Source: DASRVA01 sp050732875
GTDB taxonomy: Bacteria > Gemmatimonadota > Gemmatimonadetes > JACCXV01 > JAHWKZ01
Reading direction: 5' to 3'
Assembly (NCBI GenBank): GCA_050732875.1
Contig: JBOHRQ010000006.1
Location: 1-64,000, forward strand
DNA length: 64,000 nucleotides
Below, piece after piece: positions 32,482-40,123 of the stretch; position 1 is the stretch's first letter; the number at the start of each line of letters is the position of its first letter. Under the pieces are notes generated by a model, which searched no databases, was not told the DNA's origin, and was given only the letters and a program-made list of their open reading frames with translations. The position numbers were made by a program, and so were the translations under genes.

Positions 32482-35256
32482 TCATGACCCCACCGGGTTT
32501 CCGCGAAGCCGCTCACGCCAGCGGTAGAGCCAGTCCAACGCCTCGCGGGGGCTCAGCGAGTCGAGCTCGAGCGAGGCAAACTCCTCCACAAAGGGGTGCG
32601 GGCCCGGTTCCGCGAACAGCGTCATCTGATCCTGCGACCGCCGCGCCGGCTCCGGGGCCAGCGGGCCTGGAGCCAGCGAAGGCACGTGCTCCGAGCTCCA
32701 CTCCCCCTCCTCGAGGTTGGCGAGGACCTCCTGAGCCCGGCCTATCACCCGGTCCGGCAGCCCCGCCAGCCGCCCGACGTGGATCCCGTAGCTCCGATCC
32801 GAAGGACCGGGGCTGACCCGCTTCACGAACACGATCTCCTCACCGTGCTCCGCGACTTCGACCTTGTAGTTCTTCACCCGAGGCAGGATCGACTCCAGCT
32901 CCGTAAGCTCATGATAGTGCGTCGCGAACACGGTCAGCGGATGCGCCGGCCCCTCGTGCAGCCACTCGCTCACCGCCCATGCGATCGCGAGGCCGTCGAA
33001 CGTCGAGGTCCCGCGGCCGATCTCGTCCAGCAACACAAGCGAGCGGTCAGTTGCGTTGTGGAGGATGTTCGCTGTCTCAATCATCTCGACGAGGAACGTG
33101 GACTGGCCGCGGGCCAGGTTGTCGGAGGCGCCTACGCGGGTGAACAGTCGATCAACGATTCCGAGATGAGTCTTCCCGGCGGGCACCCACGAGCCCATCT
33201 GACCGAGAACGGCGATGAGGCCGATCTGCCGGAGATATGTCGATTTCCCGCTCATGTTGGGACCGGTGAGGATGACGATCTGTGTATCCTCGGAGTCGAG
33301 CCGGGTGTCATTGGGGACGAATGACTCGCCCTCGAGCCACCGCTCGACAACGGGATGGCGGCCGCCTTCGATCAACACACCGACCTGGTCCAACATCCTG
33401 GGCCGGCTCCAGCCGTTCCGCGCGGCGACGTCTGCCAGCGAAGCCAGCACGTCCACCTCGGCCAGGGCGTCTGCGGTCGATTGGAGCCGGGCGGCGTGCT
33501 CCCCGACCCGCGACCGCACCAGACCGAACAGCTCGGCCTCGCGAGCGGCGATCCGCTCCTCGGCCCCCAGGATCTCGCTCTCCACTTCCTTGAGCTCGGG
33601 GGTCACGTAGCGCTCGCCGGTCGAGATGGTCTGCTTGCGGATCCAGGTCTCGGGGACCTTGGCGAGGTGGGTCTTCGTGACCTCGAGGTAGTAACCGAAC
33701 ACCTTGTTGAAGCCGACCTTGAGCGATGCGATGCCGGTCCGCTTGCGCTCGGTCGCCTGTAGCTGCGCGATCCAGTCCTTGCCGTCCCGGCGGGCGCTCC
33801 GGTAGCGGTCGAGCTCGGGATCGTGGCCTTCGCGGATGACGGGGCCTTCGCCCAACGTGGCCGGCGGCTCGTCGACGATGGCCTCGTCGATCAAGGCGAC
33901 GACCTCGGGATGGCCGACGAGGGCCGACGCCAGCACGGCCCAGCGGTCGCCCGGCACGCCCTCGGCTCCGTCGAGAACCCCGCGCCCCAATCCTTCGATG
34001 ATCCCACGCACGACCGGCACCGCACGCAGCGTGTCCCCCAAAGCGACCAGGTCCCGCGGCACCGCCCGGCCCGACGCCGCGCGGCCGGCCAGCCGCTCCA
34101 GGTCATGCACCCCGTCAAGTGCGCCAAAAAGCTTCTCGCGCGCGACCCCGTCCTCGACCAGCGCCTCGATCGCCAGCTGCCGCTCGACGATGCGGGCCCG
34201 ATCGGTAAGCGGCCGCGCTACCCACTGGCGGATCCTCCGAGCCCCCGGCGCAGTCCGCGTCCGGTCGATCACACCGAGCAATGTCGCGGCCTTTCCGCCG
34301 TCACGCAGTGGCTCCAGGATCTCGAGATTGGCGAGCGTGGCGTCGTCGATCGCCATGTGCTCGGCGCCGACCAGCGGCCGGGGTGGTCGGAGACCGGCGA
34401 TGGCCCCCGGCTGGACCTCCTCGACGTACTGGACGATCGCGCCGCCGGCGCCGATCCCGATCGCGAAGTCGCGGAGCCCGAACCCGTCCAGGCCGGAGAC
34501 TCCGAAGCGGCGGCAGAGGTCGGCCCGGGCGTTCTCGATCTCGAACCTCCAGCCATCGCGGAAGGAGACAGGAAGGTCGGGTCGCCATTCCTTGACAGGG
34601 TCGAGCGCGCGCGGGGCGGCGATCAGATCGGCCGCGACGCCCACGTCCGGGCCGGCGACATCTCCCCGCCACTCGCGAGGGACCAGGAGCTCGGCGGGCG
34701 AAAGACGCTTGATCTCGGCCACCACCTGGTCGGCGGCGGGCTCGGCGACGCCGAACTCGCCGGTCGAGCAGTCGATCCAGGCGAGGCCAATCCGGTCGGT
34801 GTCCTGGCGCCCGCCGCCGCCCCCGCCGCTGCGAGCCGCCCCCCGCAGAGCCGTCACCGCCACGAGCCACGTGTTCCGCTCGCGATCCAGCATCGCCTCG
34901 TCGAGTGGAGTCCCCGGAGTCACGACCTCGATCACGCCGCGCTCGACGATCCCCTTGGCCTGGGACGGGTCCTCGAGCTGCTCGCAGATCGCGACCTTGA
35001 AGCCCTTCTCGACCAGCTTCCGGACGTAGCCGTCGGCGGCCTTGATGGGGACGCCGGCCAGCGGCACCTCGGCCGCCGCGCCGTTATTGCGCGAGGTCAG
35101 GGTGAGCCCCAGGACGCGCGCGGCCGTGACCGCGTCGTCGTAGAACATCTCGTAGAAGTCGCCCATCCGGAAGAAGAGGATCGCGTCCCGGTGCTGCGCC
35201 TTGATCCCCGAGTACTGGCGCATGAGCGGGGTACCTGATCGGGTTCTGGGGCTCAT
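32482..35256 (-). CDS. mutS: DNA mismatch repair protein MutS
   Basis: This 924-residue MutS recognises mismatches and recruits MutL. The N-terminal mismatch-binding domain has the Phe-x-Glu motif in FFRMGDFYEMFYDDA. The C-terminal ATPase has Walker A (GPNMSGKSTYLRQ), Walker B (LVLLDEIGRGTSTFDG) and FATHYHELTELE. The length is close to other MutS1 proteins; an insertion in domain II (AARSGGGGGGRQDTD) is a low-complexity loop. ATG 35256 (MSPRTRSGTPLMRQYSGIKA) fits homologues. It is divergent from an alpha/beta hydrolase gene, with 92 nt between. mutL is not in the window. Confidence 0.97.
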   Translation of the reverse strand: MSPRTRSGTPLMRQYSGIKAQHRDAILFFRMGDFYEMFYDDAVTAARVLGLTLTSRNNGAAAEVPLAGVPIKAADGYVRKLVEKGFKVAICEQLEDPSQAKGIVERGVIEVVTPGTPLDEAMLDRERNTWLVAVTALRGAARSGGGGGGRQDTDRIGLAWIDCSTGEFGVAEPAADQVVAEIKRLSPAELLVPREWRGDVAGPDVGVAADLIAAPRALDPVKEWRPDLPVSFRDGWRFEIENARADLCRRFGVSGLDGFGLRDFAIGIGAGGAIVQYVEEVQPGAIAGLRPPRPLVGAEHMAIDDATLANLEILEPLRDGGKAATLLGVIDRTRTAPGARRIRQWVARPLTDRARIVERQLAIEALVEDGVAREKLFGALDGVHDLERLAGRAASGRAVPRDLVALGDTLRAVPVVRGIIEGLGRGVLDGAEGVPGDRWAVLASALVGHPEVVALIDEAIVDEPPATLGEGPVIREGHDPELDRYRSARRDGKDWIAQLQATERKRTGIASLKVGFNKVFGYYLEVTKTHLAKVPETWIRKQTISTGERYVTPELKEVESEILGAEERIAAREAELFGLVRSRVGEHAARLQSTADALAEVDVLASLADVAARNGWSRPRMLDQVGVLIEGGRHPVVERWLEGESFVPNDTRLDSEDTQIVILTGPNMSGKSTYLRQIGLIAVLGQMGSWVPAGKTHLGIVDRLFTRVGASDNLARGQSTFLVEMIETANILHNATDRSLVLLDEIGRGTSTFDGLAIAWAVSEWLHEGPAHPLTVFATHYHELTELESILPRVKNYKVEVAEHGEEIVFVKRVSPGPSDRSYGIHVGRLAGLPDRVIGRAQEVLANLEEGEWSSEHVPSLAPGPLAPEPARRSQDQMTLFAEPGPHPFVEEFASLELDSLSPREALDWLYRWRERLRGNPVGS

Positions 35257-35348
35257 CCGACTCCAGACAAGGTCTGAAACGCGTTCGCTGACCGGTTCGT
35301 AGAATCCATCATTCCTCTCTGACACCCGCCAGCCATGGGAGCGAACAC

Positions 35349-36164
35349 GTGATCGTCCTGCCAATCGTCCTGACCAGCACGCTGATCCTGGGCCCCGAAA
35401 CGACCACGGCGACCGCGCCCGACACGCTGATCGACGTCGGCGGGTACGCGCTCCACTTCGAGGTCCGGGAAGGCATGCGCCCCGTCTCGATCGCCCTCGA
35501 GGCCGGAGGCGGATCCAACGCCTCGTCGTGGGCGACCGTCCCCGACTCGCTCGCCCGGCAGACCGGCGCGACCGTCGTGACCTACGATCGGGCGGGCCTG
35601 GGCGGGAGCGATCTGGGACCGCCCGACCTCACTCCGGAGGACGAGGTCCGGGACCTGCACGAGGCCCTCGACAAACTCGGGACCCCTCCTCGGACGATCC
35701 TCGTGGCCACCTCTTACGGCGGGATGCTGGCCCTCCTCCACGCCGCGCTCTATCCCGATTACGTCGTCGGGCTCGTCCTCGTGGATCCCATGAACCCGAT
35801 CTTCGTCCAGGAGACGGGCGACTTCGTTCAGTCGACCGTTCCCGACATCGCCGAGCCCGGGAACGACCGCGAGCGGGTCGTCGTCCGGATGAAGCGGACC
35901 TTCGACGACCTGACGGCCCGAACCGCGGAGATCGAGCCGGGCCTGGCGCTCCCGATGATCGTCCTCACGGCAGGCGATCCCTGGTGGGGCGATGCGGAGA
36001 TCGACCGCGCGTGGCGCCGAAGCCACGAGGTCATCGTCGGCCGCTCGTCCGACCGGGAGCTCGTGGTCGCCGAGGGCTCCGACCACGACGTGCCGGAGGA
36101 GCGGCCCGACCTGATCGTGGCCGCGGTGAAACGGCTCCTGACCAGGGTCGACGGGAGCGAGTAG
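35349..36164 (+). CDS. Alpha/beta hydrolase, exported
   Basis: The 271-residue protein has a short hydrophobic N-terminus (VIVLPIVLTSTLILG) and an alpha/beta-hydrolase fold: ALEAGGGSNASSW, VVTYDRAGLGGSD, the nucleophile Ser in ATSYGGMLAL (a variant of GxSxG with Ala first), VLTAGDPWW near the acid residue and GSDHDVPEE with the catalytic His. The start is GTG 35349. Substrate is unknown. It is divergent from mutS. Confidence 0.78.
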   Translation: MIVLPIVLTSTLILGPETTTATAPDTLIDVGGYALHFEVREGMRPVSIALEAGGGSNASSWATVPDSLARQTGATVVTYDRAGLGGSDLGPPDLTPEDEVRDLHEALDKLGTPPRTILVATSYGGMLALLHAALYPDYVVGLVLVDPMNPIFVQETGDFVQSTVPDIAEPGNDRERVVVRMKRTFDDLTARTAEIEPGLALPMIVLTAGDPWWGDAEIDRAWRRSHEVIVGRSSDRELVVAEGSDHDVPEERPDLIVAAVKRLLTRVDGSE

Positions 36165-36388
36165 GGCGGCTTTCCGGGTCTTCGGGGTCACCGGCGATCC
36201 TCGCGCGCGGAAGCGGTCGGCGGCTCTGGGATGGGAGTGTCGTGAGAGCGCGCGTCGCTGGACCCGAAGGTACCGGGACCCGGGCGCCGTCGCCAACGGC
36301 GTGACCGGCCCTCCGGAGCTGCGGCCCACTCCCTTCGCGACGGCCCGGGTTCCACGGGGCCGGCTTCACGTTTAAGTTGGCGCCCGGG

Positions 36389-37495
36389 ATGAGTTGGCGG
36401 CGAGTCGGCCTGTGTGTTGGCGGTGTGTGGGCTCTCCTGGATCTGGCGACCGGGAATCCCCGGCCCGCCATGGCGAAGCCCTGCCAAGCAGACGGCGACC
36501 CGGGACCGCTGGCCGAGCGGATCGATGCCCATCTCGAGGACTCGGTGAACCGCGGGTTCTCCGGGGCCGTCCTCGTCGAGCAGCAGGGAGAGATCCTTCT
36601 CTGCCAGGGGTACGGCTGGACCGATTCGACCCGCCTTCACCCGATCACGCCCCGGACCCTCTTTTTCATCGCCTCGATCACGAAGCAGTTCACCGCCGCC
36701 GGGATTCTCCTTCTGGAGGAGGATGGCACCATCGGGCTGTCCGACTCTCTGGGCCGGTTCTTCCCGACGCTCACCGGGTCGGCCTCCCGGGTCACTCTCC
36801 ACCAGCTCCTCACCCATTCGGCCGGGCTCACCCAGAACTACATGATGGACGGGATCGTCGAGCGGGACTCGGCCGTGGCCGCGGTCTTCCGCGACTTCCC
36901 GGAAGATCCGGTCCACGACTTCAACTACACGAACGACGCCTACGGCGTCCTGGCGGCGGTGATCGAGGTCGTATCCGGCGAGCCCTACGAATCGTTTGTC
37001 AGGCGGCGCCTGCTTGAACCCTCCGGCATGGGCGGGACCACGTTCTGGGGCCAGGCTGACGACCTCGACGCCACCCGCTTCGCGCAGAAAGCGAGCGAGC
37101 GTCCGGAAGAGATGCGGTCTCCCAACTGGGGCTACCGCGGAGCCGCGGGGATCTGGTCGACCCTTGAGGACCTTTACAGCTGGTACCGGACGGCCTGGCG
37201 TGGACCGCTGCTCTCCGAGGAGAGCCGGCGTAGGATGTTCCAGGCGCACGTCCATCTTCCGAGCGGGACCGGCATCGGGTACGGCTCGTTCACCTCACCC
37301 GCCCCTCGCGGGACGGTCGAACTCTGGGCTCGGGGCACTGAGGATTTCGGCCACAACGCCGTGATCCGGTGGTTCCCCGAGGAGGGGACCCTCGTCATCC
37401 TCGTCTCGAACGCGGGCGAGATCGACGGCACGCCGGCGAATCAGCAGATCGGCAACGAGATCGTGGACATCCTCTTCGAGCAGGATCGCCGCTAG
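36389..37495 (+). CDS. Serine hydrolase, beta-lactamase class C/penicillin-binding type
   Basis: The 368-residue enzyme has a signal peptide (about 1-30) and the class C signature residues: the nucleophile in ASITKQF (SxxK) and FNYTNDAYG (YxN). A late WARGTEDFGH stands where a HxG/KTG motif would be. Members hydrolyse esters, D-peptides or beta-lactams in the periplasm; esterase/peptidase roles are more common than antibiotic resistance. The ATG at 36389 was chosen over a TTG four codons upstream. Confidence 0.82.
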   Translation: MSWRRVGLCVGGVWALLDLATGNPRPAMAKPCQADGDPGPLAERIDAHLEDSVNRGFSGAVLVEQQGEILLCQGYGWTDSTRLHPITPRTLFFIASITKQFTAAGILLLEEDGTIGLSDSLGRFFPTLTGSASRVTLHQLLTHSAGLTQNYMMDGIVERDSAVAAVFRDFPEDPVHDFNYTNDAYGVLAAVIEVVSGEPYESFVRRRLLEPSGMGGTTFWGQADDLDATRFAQKASERPEEMRSPNWGYRGAAGIWSTLEDLYSWYRTAWRGPLLSEESRRRMFQAHVHLPSGTGIGYGSFTSPAPRGTVELWARGTEDFGHNAVIRWFPEEGTLVILVSNAGEIDGTPANQQIGNEIVDILFEQDRR

Positions 37496-37523
37496 GAGTC
37501 CGCACCCAGTCCCTGCCCGGGCG

Positions 37524-37532
37524 TGGTATAAT
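37524..37532 (+). promoter_or_regulatory. Extended -10 promoter
   Basis: TGGTATAAT gives TATAAT at 37527-37532 with the TGn extension, which can replace a missing -35. It lies about 55 nt before the ATG of the Met-rich membrane protein. Confidence 0.55.
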
Positions 37533-37586
37533 GGTGATCGGGTCCCCGTCCAAAACACGCAACCCTCCGAGGGCCAGGAGGATCGG

Positions 37587-38114
37587 ATGCGCTCGAAGAC
37601 CGGTGCAGGCGTGGTGGCCGGGCTGCTCGCCGGCCTCGTGTACGGAATCGTGATGCAGATGGTAACGGTGCCGGCGTCGTCGGGGGCCGGGATGCCGATG
37701 GGCGAAGGCGGCATGCCGATGTCGGGAGGCGGCCGGATGCCCATGATGGCAATGGTCGCCCAGGTGGTCCGGTCGGACAGCCTCGTCGTCGGCTGGGTCC
37801 TTCTCCTGGTCATGGGCATGGTGATGGGCGCGATCTTCGCGTGGGTGCTGGGCGACCGGGCGGCCAGGATCGGCGGCGGACTAACCTGGGGGGTGCTCTA
37901 CGGCATCTTCTGGTGGCTACTCGGCACGCTCATCCTGATGCCGATCCTCCTCGGCATGTCGGCGTTCGCGCCGCTCACCATGGCATCGATGCGCCCCGGA
38001 GCGCTGTGGAGTCTGGCGGCCTATCTCCTCTGCGGACTGATCCTGGGCGCGGTCTTCGCCGGTCTGTACAGAGGGGAATCCGCGCCCCCGGAACCGGTCC
38101 CGCGGACCGTCTAG
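37587..38114 (+). CDS. Membrane protein with methionine-rich loop
   Basis: This 175-residue protein has about four to five membrane helices (GVVAGLLAGLVYGIVMQMV, LVVGWVLLLVMGMVMGAIFAWVL, LTWGVLYGIFWWLLGTLILM, ALWSLAAYLLCGLILGAVFAGL). Between the first two is a loop GAGMPMGEGGMPMSGGGRMP followed by MMAM, with Met-x-Met and Gly repeats typical of copper-handling proteins. The overall pattern is like small YagU/DUF6789-type membrane proteins. A metal role is inferred from the loop only; no copper genes are adjacent. GGAGG precedes the ATG. Confidence 0.65.
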   Translation: MRSKTGAGVVAGLLAGLVYGIVMQMVTVPASSGAGMPMGEGGMPMSGGGRMPMMAMVAQVVRSDSLVVGWVLLLVMGMVMGAIFAWVLGDRAARIGGGLTWGVLYGIFWWLLGTLILMPILLGMSAFAPLTMASMRPGALWSLAAYLLCGLILGAVFAGLYRGESAPPEPVPRTV

Positions 38115-38123
38115 CAAATTCTC

Positions 38124-38342
38124 ATGCCTCCGAAAATGACCACCGAAGAGATCTGGTCCGCGTTTCTGACCGGTCCGCTGCTCGGGAAAGTCATCAAAAC
38201 CCGACGCCGACTCTTCCTGATGTTTCCAGCATCACACCGCTGCAAGAACTGCAATGCCCCCTTCGATAATCCTGCCGCCTGGCTCATGCCCCTGATCGGT
38301 CACGGACGGTACAGGAAGAATCCGCGCTTCTGCAGTTTTTGA
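38124..38342 (+). pseudogene. N-terminal zinc-ribbon half of a cyclase, ended by in-frame TGA
   Basis: The 72 codons encode HRCKNCNAPFDNPAAWLMPL and end NPRFCSF-TGA. In related cyclases this N-terminal module continues without a break into the cyclase domain, and the second Cys pair is CxxC. Here the codon for the last Cys is TGA (38340-38342), one base from TGC. The next codon is an in-frame ATG that begins the cyclase part. The gene is therefore either split by a nonsense mutation, or recoded at UGA. Confidence 0.6.
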
Positions 38343-38918
38343 ATGGCGTTCGCCAATCGGTACCCGGGCGGTACCGAGATCGAAATCTCCATGCTCTTCG
38401 TCGACGTGCGTGGTTCGACCCACCTGGCGGAGGAGATGACTCCGGCGAGCTTCAGTCAGTTGATGAACCGGTTCTACCAGGCGGCGACCGACGTCCTCAT
38501 CAGGACCGATGCCGTGATCGACAAGCTGGTCGGTGACGAGGTGATCGGCCTCTACCTTCCTCTCTTCACGGGACCCAACCACGCGCGCCCCGCGGTCCTG
38601 GCCGCGCAGGAACTGCTGCTGGCGACCGGGCACGGCGAGGAGGGGGGGCCCTGGCTTCCCATCGGCATCGGCGTGCACACGGGCGTGGCGTTCGTCGGCA
38701 CGGTCGGCGGCGCGGAGGATACGGTCAGCGATATCACCGCGCTGGGCGACAACGTCAACGTGACCGCGCGTCTGGCGTCCGTGGCCGCGCCGGGCGAGGC
38801 CTTGATCAGCGAGGCATCCTACGCGGCCGGCGGCGTGGACCTCGGAGAGCTGGAGTCGCGCCGGCTCGAACTGAAGGGTCGAAGCGAGCCGATCTCGGCG
38901 CGAGTTCTCCAGGTCTGA
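38343..38918 (+). CDS. Class III adenylate/guanylate cyclase catalytic domain
   Basis: The 191-residue product is a complete cyclase catalytic domain: ISMLFVDVRGSTHLAEEM and DKLVGDEVIGLYLPLFTG carry the two metal-binding Asp residues, and DNVNVTARLASVA closes the fold. The usual N-terminal zinc-ribbon module is in the same frame directly upstream, separated only by TGA. Translation could restart at the ATG that touches the stop (TGAATG). It is the third cyclase in the window, with no TPR tail. Confidence 0.8.
   Translation: MAFANRYPGGTEIEISMLFVDVRGSTHLAEEMTPASFSQLMNRFYQAATDVLIRTDAVIDKLVGDEVIGLYLPLFTGPNHARPAVLAAQELLLATGHGEEGGPWLPIGIGVHTGVAFVGTVGGAEDTVSDITALGDNVNVTARLASVAAPGEALISEASYAAGGVDLGELESRRLELKGRSEPISARVLQV
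38358..38376 (+). other. Hairpin 16-34 nt after the in-frame TGA
   Basis: CGGTACC (38358-38364), a 5-nt loop CGGGC, and GGTACCG (38370-38376) form a perfect 7-bp stem. Its distance from the TGA is in the range of bacterial SECIS elements, but the loop lacks an obvious SECIS consensus and the sequence also encodes conserved YPGGTE. Confidence 0.35.
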
Positions 38919-38970
38919 ATTCCGCTGTCACCAAGGTACTCCCAGTCTACCTCCGCAGACGCCATCCTCC

Positions 38971-39549
38971 TCATTGTCTGCCGTCCCCGTGCCCCCCGGA
39001 TTCGCCGAGCAGCTCCTCGAGGACCAGGCGGGTCTTGGGAAGGAGCTGCGTCTCGTCGAAATACCGGGTGACGATCTTCAGCGCCTCCTCTGCCGTCGAG
39101 ATGTTGAGGTAGCGCAGCAGGTAGCGCACATCGTCCAGGTCGCGGAACTCTTCCCCCAAACGCATCGAGGCGCACTTCATCGCCAGCAGATAGCCGGGCC
39201 GAGCGACGAACACCTGGAGATGGGGGAGCTCCAGGAAGCGATCGAAATCGCCGCGCGGACTGAGGTAGCCCTTGACCGCGTCGTTCAGCCAGGAGTCTGG
39301 CACGCCCGCTCTGGCCGCGACGCGCACGGCCGCTTCACGGATGAGCCGGGTGGGCTTGAACAGGGCGTCGACGTCCCGGGTTGCGTCGCGAGCGTCGAGC
39401 GCGATGCACATGACGGCACCGCCCACGAGGTAGAGCTCGCCTTCGACATCCTGCGTGGCGAGCTCGGCATCGAGCAGCTCGAACAGGCGATGGATGTCGT
39501 CCTTTGTGAGCCTGGTCAAGTGGATCGCCCGATCAAACGCGATCGCCAA
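38971..39549 (-). CDS. DUF6036-type nucleotidyltransferase
   Basis: The 192-residue protein has a nucleotidyltransferase fold core: GELYLVGGAVMCIALDARDA followed by TRDVDALFKP, with a Gly-Gly motif and Asp-x-Asp metal site. A helical C-terminus follows (LLAMKCASMRLGEEFRDLDD). Such enzymes are found as AbiEii/MenT-like toxins that modify tRNA, or as orphan proteins. It overlaps the upstream RHH-like gene by 17 nt, a toxin-antitoxin-like order. The promoter palindrome upstream supports tight control. Confidence 0.75.
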   Translation of the reverse strand: MAIAFDRAIHLTRLTKDDIHRLFELLDAELATQDVEGELYLVGGAVMCIALDARDATRDVDALFKPTRLIREAAVRVAARAGVPDSWLNDAVKGYLSPRGDFDRFLELPHLQVFVARPGYLLAMKCASMRLGEEFRDLDDVRYLLRYLNISTAEEALKIVTRYFDETQLLPKTRLVLEELLGESGGHGDGRQ

Positions 39550-40021
39550 CGGTCGAATCGACGAAGATGTTGCGGCGCTTGAACGCGACTGGAGACTCCC
39601 GCAGGAGGTGGGGCCTCAGGCTGCTGAACGGTACGGCGAAATGCGGCTCCTCGAGCGGCTCCACGTCACCCGCCCATGGCGGTGGAACCTCTCCCTTCTG
39701 ACACGCAGCGTGCTCGACCATGGCGGCTACGTAGTTCCGCAAGAAGGGAGACATGCCATTTAGATCGACATCGGCGACGGCATCCCCAAACTCTGCAGAC
39801 GTCAGTCCGGACAGAAAATCGTTCAGTTCGGCGAGCGCGAAGCGGTGGTCACCCCCGTCGCGCAGCGCATGAAGGATCTCGTTTAACCGGGGCCGAGCCG
39901 TCGGCAGCACCCGTGAGAGCACATAGCTCGACACGTCCGTCCCGGCACGACGGGCCAGGCGCTTGAGGGCGGCCTTCTGGGCCGGCGTGACGCGGATCTG
40001 AAGCTGCTGGGACTTGGCCAT
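39533..40021 (-). CDS. RHH/DUF1778-like partner of the DUF6036 gene
   Basis: The 162-residue protein begins like a ribbon-helix-helix DNA-binding antitoxin (QLQIRVTPAQKAALKRLARR followed by AGTDVSSYVLSRVL). A ~110-residue C-terminal part (LNEILHALRDGGDHRFALAE, FLRNYVAAMVEHAACQ) presumably contacts the nucleotidyltransferase. The start is ATG 40021, or GTG one codon upstream. A consensus promoter ends 9 nt upstream, so the mRNA is leaderless or nearly so. The 22-bp palindrome over the -35 is a likely self-binding operator. Confidence 0.72.
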   Translation of the reverse strand: MAKSQQLQIRVTPAQKAALKRLARRAGTDVSSYVLSRVLPTARPRLNEILHALRDGGDHRFALAELNDFLSGLTSAEFGDAVADVDLNGMSPFLRNYVAAMVEHAACQKGEVPPPWAGDVEPLEEPHFAVPFSSLRPHLLRESPVAFKRRNIFVDSTVGDRV

Positions 40022-40030
40022 CACACCGGG

Positions 40031-40075
40031 AGGATATCGAACGAGGTTCTGCCTGTCAATACAAATGTATTGACA
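40031..40075 (-). promoter_or_regulatory. Promoter plus 22-bp palindromic operator of RHH/DUF6036 pair
   Basis: TTGACA (40059-40054), 17 nt, TATCCT (40036-40031) on the minus strand. Over and upstream of the -35 lies TGTCAATACA (40054-40063), AA, TGTATTGACA (40066-40075), a perfect 10-bp inverted repeat. A repressor bound there would occlude the -35. Confidence 0.8.
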
Positions 40076-40123
40076 CAGTAACCCACGCTGGCTTGAAGAC
40101 CCAGCCTTGCGCTGGCGAGTACG

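Noticed and set aside
36389..37495. Beta-lactam resistance gene.
   Set aside because: SxxK and YxN are shared by esterases and peptidases of the same fold; nothing specific to beta-lactamase activity is seen. The same applies to 49128-50651.
38340..38376. Firm call of a selenoprotein at the cyclase TGA.
   Set aside because: The hairpin overlaps conserved coding sequence, has no clear SECIS loop consensus, and no sel gene is in the window; nonsense mutation is simpler. It is kept only as a possibility.
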